NCBI GenBank assembly: GCA_943912265.1 | Contig: CALTTS010000005.1 | Span: 62,001 to 126,000 of the forward strand | Reading direction: 5' to 3' | DNA: 64,000 bases | DNA from: an uncultured Xanthomonas sp. | Lineage (GTDB): Bacteria > Pseudomonadota > Gammaproteobacteria > Xanthomonadales > Xanthomonadaceae | Part shown: positions 55,044 to 64,000 of the stretch, piece after piece | How positions within the stretch are numbered: position 1 is the stretch's first letter | Layout of the letters: each line of letters begins with the position of its first letter | The notes under the pieces: model-generated | What the model saw: the letters and a program-made list of their open reading frames with translations, nothing else | Databases searched by the model: none | Told to the model about the DNA's origin: nothing | Position numbers and translations under genes: made by a program

Positions 55044-57200
55044 ATGAATCGCACCCTGAACCGCACCCTGGTGCTCGCCGCCGCCGTCAGCCTCGCGCTG
55101 GCCGCCTGCAAGAAGGAAGAGGCCCCCGCCGTGACCACCCCCGCCCCGGCCGCCGCGCCGCAGAGCGCCAACCCGCTGCTGGCGCCCAGCAGCCTGCCGT
55201 TCCAGGCACCGCCGTTCGACCGGATCAAGGACAGCGACTTCCTGCCGGCCTTCGAGGAAGGCATGAAGCAGCACCTGGCCGAGATCCGCGCCATCGCCGA
55301 CAACCCCGAGCCGCCGACCTTCGCCAACACCTTCGAGGCGATGGAGAAGTCCGGCGAAACGCTGAACCGCGTCTCGCGCATCTTCTTCGGCCTGGTGCAG
55401 GCCGACACCAACCCCGAGCGCGAGAAGGTGCAGGAGGAGATCGCGCCGAAGCTGGCCGCCCACCAGGACGAGATCGCGCTCGACCCCAAGCTGTTCGCGC
55501 GCATCAAGACGATCTACGACCAGCGCGACACGCTGGCCCTGGACCCGGAGCAGAAGCGCCTGGTCGAGTACCAGTACAAGGAGTTCGTGCGCGCCGGCGC
55601 GCAGCTGTCCGACGCCGACAAGGACAGCCTGCGCAAGCTCAACGTCGAGGAAACCACGTTGTCCACCGCGTTCCACACCAAGCTGGTCGCGGCCACCGCC
55701 GCCGGCGCCGTGGTGGTGGACGACAAGGCAAGGCTGGACGGGCTGAGCGACGGCGATCTGGCGGCGGCGGCCGAAAATGCCAAGGCGCGCAAGCTCGACG
55801 GCAAGTACCTGCTGGCGCTGCAGAACACCACCCAGCAGCCGGTGCTGGCCTCGCTCAAGGACCGCGACCTGCGCGCCGAGGTGCTCAAGGCCTCGGAGAC
55901 GCGCGCCGAGAAGGGCGACGGCAATGACACCCGCCAGACCGTGCAGCGCCTGGCCCAGCTGCGCGCGCAGAAGGCCAGGCTGCTCGGCTACGACAGCTAT
56001 GCCGCCTACAGCCTGTCCGACCAGATGGCCGGCACGCCGGACAAGGCGTTCAAGCTGCTCACCGACACCGTGCCGGCGGCCACCGCCAAGGCCCGCGGCG
56101 AAGTGGCCGAGATGCAGAAAGTGATCGATGCACAGAAGGGCGGCTTCAAGCTGGCCGCTTCGGACTGGGACTTCTACGCCGAACAGGTGCGCAAGGCCAA
56201 GTACGACCTGGACGAATCGCAGATCAAGCCGTATTTCGAGTTGAACAACGTGCTGGAAAACGGCGTGTTCTACGCGGCCAACCAGCTGTACGGCATCACC
56301 TTCAAGCAGCGCACCGACATCCCGACCTACAACCCGGACATGAAGGTGTACGAGGTGTTCGACAAGGACGGCAGTTCGCTGGCGCTGTTCTACACCGACT
56401 ACTTCAAGCGTGATTCCAAGTCCGGCGGCGCGTGGATGGACGAGTTCGTCGGCCAGAACGCGCTGGCCGGCACCAAGCCGGTGGTCTACAACGTCTGCAA
56501 CTTCACCAAGCCGGCGCCGGGCCAGCCGGCGCTGCTGAGCTTCGACGACGTCACCACGATGTTCCACGAGTTCGGCCATGCGCTGCACGGCATGTTCTCG
56601 AGGGTGAAGTACCCGACCCTGGCCGGCACCGCCACCTCGCGCGACTTCGTCGAGTTCCCCTCGCAGTTCAACGAGCACTGGGCCACCGACCCGAAGGTGC
56701 TGGCGCACTACGCCAAGGACCACAAGACCGGCGCGCCGATGCCGCAGGCGCTGGTGGACAAGATCCTCAAGGCCCGGACCTTCAACCAGGGCTATGCCAC
56801 CACCGAGTACCTGTCGGCCGCGCTGCTCGACCTGGCCTGGCACAGCCTGCCGGCCGACGCGCCGCCGCAGGACGTGGACGCCTTCGAGGCGCAGGCGCTG
56901 AAGAAGTACAGGGTGGACCTGCCGCAGGTGCCGCCGCGCTACCGCACCAGCTATTTCGACCACATCTGGGGCGGCGGCTACTCGGCCGGCTACTACGCCT
57001 ACTTCTGGGCGGAAGTGCTCGACCACGACGCCTTCGAGTGGTTCAAGGAGCATGGCGGGCTGAGCGCCGAGAACGGCCAGGTGTTCCGCGACAAGATCCT
57101 CTCGCGCGGCAACACGGTCGAGCTGGCCGACCTGTACCGGCAGTTCCGCGGCAAGGACCCGAGCGTGGCGCCGCTGCTGGAGAACCGCGGGCTGAAGTGA
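55044..57200 (+). CDS. Lipoprotein M3-family peptidase (peptidyl-dipeptidase Dcp-like)
   Basis: 718 residues. A lipoprotein signal (LVLAAAVSLALAAC) is followed by a Pro/Ala linker and a full M3 metallopeptidase: zinc motif HEFGH (His508, Glu509, His512) in TTMFHEFGHALHG, then EFPSQFNEHWA and the C-terminal IWGGGYSAGYYAYFWAEVLDHDAFEWF. Peptidyl-dipeptidases of this family remove C-terminal dipeptides from oligopeptides. It is likely anchored at the cell envelope. It starts 114 bases after the fusion gene in the same direction. ATG 55044. Confidence 0.93.
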   Translation: MNRTLNRTLVLAAAVSLALAACKKEEAPAVTTPAPAAAPQSANPLLAPSSLPFQAPPFDRIKDSDFLPAFEEGMKQHLAEIRAIADNPEPPTFANTFEAMEKSGETLNRVSRIFFGLVQADTNPEREKVQEEIAPKLAAHQDEIALDPKLFARIKTIYDQRDTLALDPEQKRLVEYQYKEFVRAGAQLSDADKDSLRKLNVEETTLSTAFHTKLVAATAAGAVVVDDKARLDGLSDGDLAAAAENAKARKLDGKYLLALQNTTQQPVLASLKDRDLRAEVLKASETRAEKGDGNDTRQTVQRLAQLRAQKARLLGYDSYAAYSLSDQMAGTPDKAFKLLTDTVPAATAKARGEVAEMQKVIDAQKGGFKLAASDWDFYAEQVRKAKYDLDESQIKPYFELNNVLENGVFYAANQLYGITFKQRTDIPTYNPDMKVYEVFDKDGSSLALFYTDYFKRDSKSGGAWMDEFVGQNALAGTKPVVYNVCNFTKPAPGQPALLSFDDVTTMFHEFGHALHGMFSRVKYPTLAGTATSRDFVEFPSQFNEHWATDPKVLAHYAKDHKTGAPMPQALVDKILKARTFNQGYATTEYLSAALLDLAWHSLPADAPPQDVDAFEAQALKKYRVDLPQVPPRYRTSYFDHIWGGGYSAGYYAYFWAEVLDHDAFEWFKEHGGLSAENGQVFRDKILSRGNTVELADLYRQFRGKDPSVAPLLENRGLK

Positions 57201-57314
57201 CGCGGCCCGCGCACCGCGCCGGTGCTTGGCGGCGCGGCAGCGGGCAGGGAACGGCGGCTCCGGCTGCCGTTCCCGCATGCGCCGGGCGGCCGGGCTTCTG
57301 CTATCGTGCCGCCA

Positions 57315-57372
57315 CCGGGAGATGGCATTCCTCCCCGAACCGCCGGCATGCCGGCTGATGATGCCTGCGAAC
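57315..57372 (+). promoter_or_regulatory. Fluoride riboswitch (crcB motif)
   Basis: The conserved aptamer is present in order: GGGAGATGGCATTCCTCCC, then GAACCGCC, a GCCGGC stem, and GGCTGATGATGCCTGC. These are the hallmark GGNGATGGNNTNCNCC and GCTGATGNCNCCTGC elements. Downstream, GAACGGGC (57369-57376) can pair with GCCCGTTC just before the crcB start, a plausible expression platform. It controls crcB and the DUF190 gene, opening expression when fluoride is bound. Confidence 0.93.
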
Positions 57373-57437
57373 GGGCCGGGCAGGCCGCGTAGGCAGGTTC
57401 GCGCCCGTTCTCGACGCCACTTTCCGAGGACGCGATC

Positions 57438-57821
57438 ATGTGGAAACCCGTTGTCGCCATTGCCGTCGGTTCGGTGATCGGCGCGCTGCTGCGCTGGTGG
57501 TTCGGGCTGAAGCTCAACAGCCTGCTGCCGCAGATGCCGCTCGGCACGCTGGCGGCCAACCTCGTGGCCGGCTACGTGATCGGCGCCGCCATCGCCTTCT
57601 TCGCCGCCATGCCGCAGCTGTCGCCGCACTGGCGGCTGCTGGTGATCACCGGTTTCTGCGGCGGGCTGTCCACGTTCTCCACGTTCTCGGCGGAAATCGT
57701 CGCGCTGCTGCAGCGGGGCGAATACGGCTGGGGCGCGGCGGTGGCCGGCACGCACCTGGCCGGTTCGCTGTCGATGACCATCGCCGGCTTCGCCACCGTG
57801 GGCTGGCTGCGGGCGCACTGA
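57438..57821 (+). CDS. crcB: Fluoride ion channel CrcB/Fluc
   Basis: 127 residues, four membrane helices, forming a dual-topology dimer that exports fluoride. Family motifs: VGSVIGALLRWWFG, GTLAANLVAGYVIG (the conserved Asn), and TGFCGGLSTFSTFSAE, which holds the Phe and Ser/Thr residues lining the pore. GAGGA precedes the ATG at 57438. It follows the fluoride riboswitch, and DUF190 comes 10 bases after the stop. Confidence 0.96.
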   Translation: MWKPVVAIAVGSVIGALLRWWFGLKLNSLLPQMPLGTLAANLVAGYVIGAAIAFFAAMPQLSPHWRLLVITGFCGGLSTFSTFSAEIVALLQRGEYGWGAAVAGTHLAGSLSMTIAGFATVGWLRAH

Positions 57822-57831
57822 GGAGACGCAC

Positions 57832-58185
57832 ATGCAGGGCCACCAGATCATTTTCTTCACCCAGGCCGACCGCCTGCACCGCGGCCAGCCCGTCGCTGCC
57901 TGGCTGCTGCAGCTGGCGCGCGAGCTGGGTCTGCGCGGCGCCACCCGGATCGCCGCCAGCGCGGGGCTGGGCCACGACCATCGCCTGCATGCCGCTGGTT
58001 TCTTCGAGCTGGTCGACCAGCCCGAGCTGGTGCTGCTGGCGGTGTCCGAGGCCGAATGCGCGCAGCTGTTCGAACGGCTGGCGGCCGAAGCCGTGGCGCT
58101 GTTCTACCTGAAGACGCCGGCCGAATTCGGCACTGCCGGCGCCGGGGCGGATGCCGCTCCGGGCGAGGAGCGGCCGCGCCCCTGA
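57832..58185 (+). CDS. DUF190 domain-containing protein
   Basis: 117 residues; cytoplasmic PII-like fold expected for DUF190. QIIFFTQADRLHRGQPVAAWLLQLARELGLRGATRIAASAGLGHDHRLH and ELVLLAVSE match the family, which often lies beside crcB. AGGAGA precedes the ATG at 57832. It is presumably part of the fluoride-responsive operon; its role is unknown, possibly a regulator or ligand-binding accessory of the channel. Confidence 0.9.
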   Translation: MQGHQIIFFTQADRLHRGQPVAAWLLQLARELGLRGATRIAASAGLGHDHRLHAAGFFELVDQPELVLLAVSEAECAQLFERLAAEAVALFYLKTPAEFGTAGAGADAAPGEERPRP

Positions 58186-58228
58186 ACCCGCCCGCCGCGG
58201 GGCAGGCGGGCGGAGCCGCTTGCTGAAC

Positions 58229-58247
58229 CGATATGCAGGGCATATCG
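58229..58247 (+). promoter_or_regulatory. Perfect inverted repeat upstream of the MFS gene
   Basis: CGATATGC-AGG-GCATATCG, 8-base arms around a 3-base spacer, 100 bases before the MFS start. It contains the LysR-type core T-N11-A. A LysR regulator is encoded beyond the MFS gene, tail-to-tail with it, and is the obvious candidate to bind. Confidence 0.55.
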
Positions 58248-58347
58248 ATTCATATCCGCGGGTTGCTGGATCGTCTGGATGGCCACTCCTATCCTGACCG
58301 TTCACTCCTTGAGCAGGCGCCCGCGCGATGCGGGCGTTTCCGATTCC

Positions 58348-59625
58348 ATGAACGGCGATACGGCGGCCCGCGCGGCCGCACACGCGCCGACGCCGGACCC
58401 GGCGCCGACCTCCCTTCCCTACATCCGGCAGGGCACGGCCGAGTTCCGCCGTGCCAGCCTGGCGCTGTTCGCGTCCGGCTTCGCCACCTTCGGCCTGCTC
58501 TACTGCGTGCAGCCGCTGCTGCCCGAGTTCTCGAAGGATTTCGGCGTCGGCGCGGCCGGCAGCGCGCTGGCGCTGTCGGTCAGCACCGGCGTGCTGGCGG
58601 TGGCGATGATCTTCGCCGGCATCCTGTCCGACCGGATCGGGCGGCGGCCGGTGATGGCGGTGTCGCTGCTGGCCTCCTCGCTGCTGATGCTGCTGGTGGC
58701 GCTGATGCACCAGTGGCACGCGGTGCTGGTGCTGCGCACCCTGCTGGGGCTGACCCTCAGCGGCGTGCCGGCGGTGGCGATGACCTGGCTGGCCGAGGAG
58801 ATGGACGGCGCCTCGCTCGGCCTGGGCATGGGCCTGTACATCGGCGGCAACGCGGTCGGCGGCATGAGCGGGCGCCTGATCGCCGGCGTGGTGGCCGACT
58901 ACTGGGGCTGGCGCGCGGGCGTGGCCACGGTCGGCTGCATCGGCCTGCTGGCCACGGCGGTGTTCTGGAGCCGGCTGCCGCCCTCGCGCCATTTCGTGCC
59001 GCGGCGGCCGGACCTGCGCGCGCTGCCGGCCAGCTTCGCCGAACTGTTCCGCGATGCCGGCCTGCCGTGGCTGTTCGCCGTGGGCTTCGTGCTGCTGGGC
59101 GTGTTCGTGACGATGTACAACTACCTCGGCTACCACCTGCTGGCGCCGCCGTACCGGTTGAGCCAGACCGTGGTCGGGCTGATCTTCACCGTGTACCTGA
59201 TCGGCAGCTTCAGCTCGGCGTGGATGGGCCAGCTGGCCGGGCGCATCGGCCGCGGCCGCGTGCTGGGCATCTCGCTGGGGCTGATCCTCGCCGGGGTGGC
59301 GCTGCTGGCCCTGCCGTCGCTGTGGGTGATGGCGCTGGGCATCACCCTGGTGACCTTCGGCTTCTTCGGCGGCCACTCGGTGGCCAGCAGCTGGGTCGGC
59401 AGCCGCGGCGGCCGGCACCGGGCCGAGGCCTCGGCGCTGTACCTGTTCGGCTACTACCTCGGCTCCAGCGTCGCCGGTGCGCTGGGCGGAGTGTTCTACA
59501 CCTCCCGCGGCTGGGCCGGCGTGTGCGCGTTCGGCGCGGTGCTGGCGCTGGCCGGGCTCGGCCTGGCGTGGCGGCTGTCGCGGCTGCGTTCGGCGCATCC
59601 GGTGACGATGCCGGCGGCGGGCTGA
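58348..59625 (+). CDS. Major facilitator superfamily transporter (exporter, YnfM-like)
   Basis: 425 residues, 12 membrane segments. MFS signature after TM2: GILSDRIGRRPVMA; the TM5 exporter-like motif (LGLTLSGVPAVAMTWL, GMGLYIGGNAVGGMSGRLIAG) is also seen, resembling the YnfM/arabinose-efflux group. Substrate unknown. The ATG at 58348 is chosen over 58279 because the latter adds a Ser/Arg-rich stretch without signals. Its stop is 3 bases from the stop of the convergent LysR gene. Confidence 0.88.
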   Translation: MNGDTAARAAAHAPTPDPAPTSLPYIRQGTAEFRRASLALFASGFATFGLLYCVQPLLPEFSKDFGVGAAGSALALSVSTGVLAVAMIFAGILSDRIGRRPVMAVSLLASSLLMLLVALMHQWHAVLVLRTLLGLTLSGVPAVAMTWLAEEMDGASLGLGMGLYIGGNAVGGMSGRLIAGVVADYWGWRAGVATVGCIGLLATAVFWSRLPPSRHFVPRRPDLRALPASFAELFRDAGLPWLFAVGFVLLGVFVTMYNYLGYHLLAPPYRLSQTVVGLIFTVYLIGSFSSAWMGQLAGRIGRGRVLGISLGLILAGVALLALPSLWVMALGITLVTFGFFGGHSVASSWVGSRGGRHRAEASALYLFGYYLGSSVAGALGGVFYTSRGWAGVCAFGAVLALAGLGLAWRLSRLRSAHPVTMPAAG

Positions 59626-59628
59626 GTT

Positions 59629-60540
59629 TCAGCCGGCCGCGGCGGTCTCGCGCAGCAGTTCGACGAAGCGCCGCACCAGCGCCGAACGCTCGTCGCGGCG
59701 GCAGGCCACGTGCACGTCGGAGCTGGCATCGCGGTCGGCCAGCGGCACGAAGCGCACGCCCTCCACCCGGATGTGCTCGCACGAGGCGGGCAGGATCGAC
59801 ACCCCCAGCCCGGCCGACACCAGCCCGATGATGGTCGAGGATTCGTGCGCTTCCTGGGCGATGCGCGGGGTGAAGCCGGCGCGGCTGCACAGGGCGATGA
59901 CCTGGTCGTGGATGCCGGCGCCGGCGCTGCGGGCGAAGGTGACGAAGGGCTCCTGCGCCAGCCGGCGCAGCGGCAGCGCCGGGCGCTGCAGGTCGAGCGC
60001 CGCCAGCGCGGGGTGGTCCTCGCGCAGCACGGCGGCGAGCGGGTCGCGGAACAGCGGCCGCGAGACCAGCGCCTCCGGCAGCGCGCGCCGGCGGATGATG
60101 CCCAGGTCCAGGCGGCGGTCGAGCAGGGCGTCGATCTGCTGCAGGGTGTTCATTTCCAGCAGGTGCAGGCGCACGGCCGGGGCCTGCCGGCGGAAGGCGA
60201 AGATCGCGCCGGGGATCTGCGGCGACAGCGGCGTGGCGCGGGTCATGCCGATGCGCAGCTCGCCGGTCTCGCCGCGCTGCGCGCGCCGGGCCTGCTCGAT
60301 GGCCGCGTCGACGCGCTCGAGGATGGCCCGTGCCTCGGCGAGGAAAGCGCGGCCGGCTTCGGTCAGCTCGACCCGGCGGCTGTCGCGCAGGAACAGGCGC
60401 ACGTCCATCTCGCGCTCCAGCTGGCGGATCTGCTGGCTCAGCGGCGGCTGCGACATGCCCAGCCGCTCGGCCGCGCGGCCGAAGTGCAGCTCGTCGGCGA
60501 CGGCGACGAAATAGCGCAGATGGCGGAGTTCGATCGGCAT
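59629..60540 (-). CDS. LysR-family transcriptional regulator
   Basis: 303 residues. The N-terminal winged helix-turn-helix is ELRHLRYFVAVADELHFGRAAERLGMSQPPLSQQIRQLE, the classic LysR pattern; the effector-binding domain follows (ELRIGMTRATPLSPQIPG, GLVSAGLGVSILPA). The co-inducer is unknown. It is convergent with the MFS gene rather than divergent from it, yet the two probably form a regulator/transporter pair. Start ATG 60540. Confidence 0.92.
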   Translation of the reverse strand: MPIELRHLRYFVAVADELHFGRAAERLGMSQPPLSQQIRQLEREMDVRLFLRDSRRVELTEAGRAFLAEARAILERVDAAIEQARRAQRGETGELRIGMTRATPLSPQIPGAIFAFRRQAPAVRLHLLEMNTLQQIDALLDRRLDLGIIRRRALPEALVSRPLFRDPLAAVLREDHPALAALDLQRPALPLRRLAQEPFVTFARSAGAGIHDQVIALCSRAGFTPRIAQEAHESSTIIGLVSAGLGVSILPASCEHIRVEGVRFVPLADRDASSDVHVACRRDERSALVRRFVELLRETAAAG

Positions 60541-60592
60541 TGCGGCAGTGTAGGCGAAGCCGCCGCGCCGTCCGGCACGGTGCCGGAAGCGG

Positions 60593-61564
60593 TTACCGCT
60601 CGGAGTCGCCGGACTCGTAATAAGAAGACCTGCTGAAAAGATCGGGTTTTATAAGTTCAACAAATGCACGGGCCTGCGGCGACAGGTATTTGCCCTTGCG
60701 CACCACCACGCCGTAGCTGCGCGAGGGGAAATAATCCTTCAGCGAGCGCGCCAGCAGCTTGCCGCGGTCGGCCTCGGTCAGGCAGATCGACGGCACGATC
60801 GAGATGCCCATGCCCATCGCCACGTACTGCTTGATGATCTCCCAGCCGCCCACTTCCAGCGCCACCGTGTACGGCACGCGCGCCTGCTGGAAGGTCATGT
60901 CCACCAGCCGGTAGGTGATCTGCCGGCGCGGCGGCAGGATCAGCGGATAGGGCGAGAGGTCTTCCAGCGTGACGGCGGGCTTGTCGGCCAGCGGGTGGTC
61001 GGGCGGGGCGATCAGCATCGCCTCGAAGCGGTACACCGGCTCGTAGCTGAGGTCGGCCGGCACGTCGAGCATCGAACCCACCGCCAGGTCCACCGCGTCG
61101 GTGCGCAGCAGGTCGGTGCCGTCGGCACTGATGGCGTTGTGCAGGGTGAGCCGCACGTCGGGGTGGCGGCTGCGGAAATTGGCGACGATCTTCGGCAAAA
61201 GATAGAGGATCGTCGAGGTATTGGCGGCGATGTTCAGTTCGCCCGCATCCAGCCCGAGCAGCTTCTGGCGGAACTCGCCCTCCAGCCCGTCCAGGCTTTC
61301 CACCAGCGGCTGGGCCATGTCGTAGAGCAGCTGGCCCTCGCGGCTGGGCAGCAGGCGGCGCCCGCTGCGCTCGAACAGCCGGACCCCGAGCTCGCGCTCC
61401 AGCGCCTGCAGTTGCAGGGTGATGGCCGGCTGGCTGACGAACAGGGCCTCGGCCGCGCGCGACACCGAGCCCAGCCGCACCGTCTGGCAGAACGCGCGCA
61501 GCGGTTTCAGGCGGTCGGCCTTGTAGGGGAAGCGCAGCGCGGCGCCGGATTTCGCGGTCTTCAT
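60593..61564 (-). CDS. LysR-family transcriptional regulator (divergent from aceBA)
   Basis: 323 residues. HTH: LKPLRAFCQTVRLGSVSRAAEALFVSQPAITLQLQALERELGVRLF; effector domain with NIAANTSTILYLLPKIV and CysB-like length. Located divergently from malate synthase with about 110 bases between the starts, so it is likely the regulator of the glyoxylate shunt. The ATG at 61564 is chosen; TATACT lies only seven bases upstream of it (61576-61571), so the mRNA may be leaderless. The alternative TTG at 61591 would cover the promoter. Confidence 0.92.
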   Translation of the reverse strand: MKTAKSGAALRFPYKADRLKPLRAFCQTVRLGSVSRAAEALFVSQPAITLQLQALERELGVRLFERSGRRLLPSREGQLLYDMAQPLVESLDGLEGEFRQKLLGLDAGELNIAANTSTILYLLPKIVANFRSRHPDVRLTLHNAISADGTDLLRTDAVDLAVGSMLDVPADLSYEPVYRFEAMLIAPPDHPLADKPAVTLEDLSPYPLILPPRRQITYRLVDMTFQQARVPYTVALEVGGWEIIKQYVAMGMGISIVPSICLTEADRGKLLARSLKDYFPSRSYGVVVRKGKYLSPQARAFVELIKPDLFSRSSYYESGDSER

Positions 61565-61597
61565 GGACCAAGTATAAGCATTGCTGATCAATCAGAT

Positions 61598-61616
61598 TGA
61601 CAAAACTGTTTTGTCA
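61598..61616 (+). promoter_or_regulatory. Inverted-repeat operator and -35 region in the lysR/aceB intergenic region
   Basis: TGACAAAA-CTG-TTTTGTCA is a perfect 19-base inverted repeat. Its left arm overlaps a consensus TTGACA (61597-61602); TATACG at 61617-61622 is a possible but closely spaced -10. A second partial palindrome, CTGATCAATCAG, lies just to the left. The site lies 57 bases before the aceB ATG and 34 bases from the lysR ATG. Confidence 0.7.
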
Positions 61617-61672
61617 TATACGAGAGGGTGGACGCACCTTGGCGGCCCGCATCACTGGTCAGGAGTTCCGCC

Positions 61673-63307
<1,635 letters not shown>

Positions 63308-63344
63308 CCCCACCCCGGTTCCACGGACATACAGAGAGACGACC

Positions 63345-64000
<656 letters not shown>

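Overview
The window is a GC-rich, densely packed bacterial chromosome segment with strong GC bias at third codon positions. Gene content points to a gammaproteobacterium of the Xanthomonadaceae/Lysobacteraceae (Lysobacter, Luteimonas, Pseudoxanthomonas type): separate glyQ and glyS, plsB, ttcA, rdgC, tatABC, tamAB, a TonB-dependent receptor with an N-terminal STN domain plus FecI/FecR, an S46 dipeptidyl-peptidase and a BPSS1780-family membrane protein. Genus is not resolved from sequence alone.

Layout. 1-7.4 kb: 5' end of ubiA, tRNA-Arg(CCG), a lipoprotein, plsB, a DUF465 small protein, ttcA, rdgC and a YgjP-type metallopeptidase. 7.4-10.3 kb: a flagellar-type (sigma-28) promoter driving a small Cys-containing protein and a PAS/HAMP chemoreceptor. 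10.3-21.3 kb: hemH, a SYLF protein, tatABC, an oddly shortened diguanylate cyclase, a membrane protein, a class I amidotransferase, glyQS and an orphan histidine kinase. 21.3-34.3 kb: tamB/tamA, a family 9 glycosyltransferase, the S46 peptidase, a GNAT, tex, a small membrane protein and a Nudix hydrolase.

34.4-42.5 kb is the accessory region: a type I restriction-modification locus in the order hsdR-hsdS-(AlbA_2/Schlafen-like gene)-gap-hsdM. The first three genes overlap; a 396-base non-coding gap with five consecutive hairpins precedes hsdM. The AlbA_2 gene sits where the anticodon nuclease PrrC sits in prr loci, so a second defence layer is a reasonable hypothesis.

42.5-48 kb: an M16 peptidase, a periplasmic thioredoxin-like protein, a TruC-type pseudouridine synthase, arfB and an acyltransferase, closed by a strong terminator. 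48-57.2 kb: a possible peptide-scavenging locus. A TonB-dependent receptor (with an apparent one-base frameshift at the end of its signal peptide) and its FecI/FecR pair lie divergent to a secreted protein that fuses a cyanophycinase-like domain to an isoaspartyl peptidase, followed by a lipoprotein M3 peptidase. One polypeptide would carry both steps of cyanophycin (or other beta-aspartyl peptide) breakdown to free amino acids.

57.3-58.2 kb: a fluoride riboswitch, crcB and a DUF190 gene. 58.2-64 kb: an MFS exporter tail-to-tail with a LysR regulator, then a second LysR regulator divergent from the glyoxylate-shunt genes aceB and aceA (cut by the window end), with a perfect 19-base inverted repeat on the shared promoter. 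All family assignments come from reading motifs; no database search was run.
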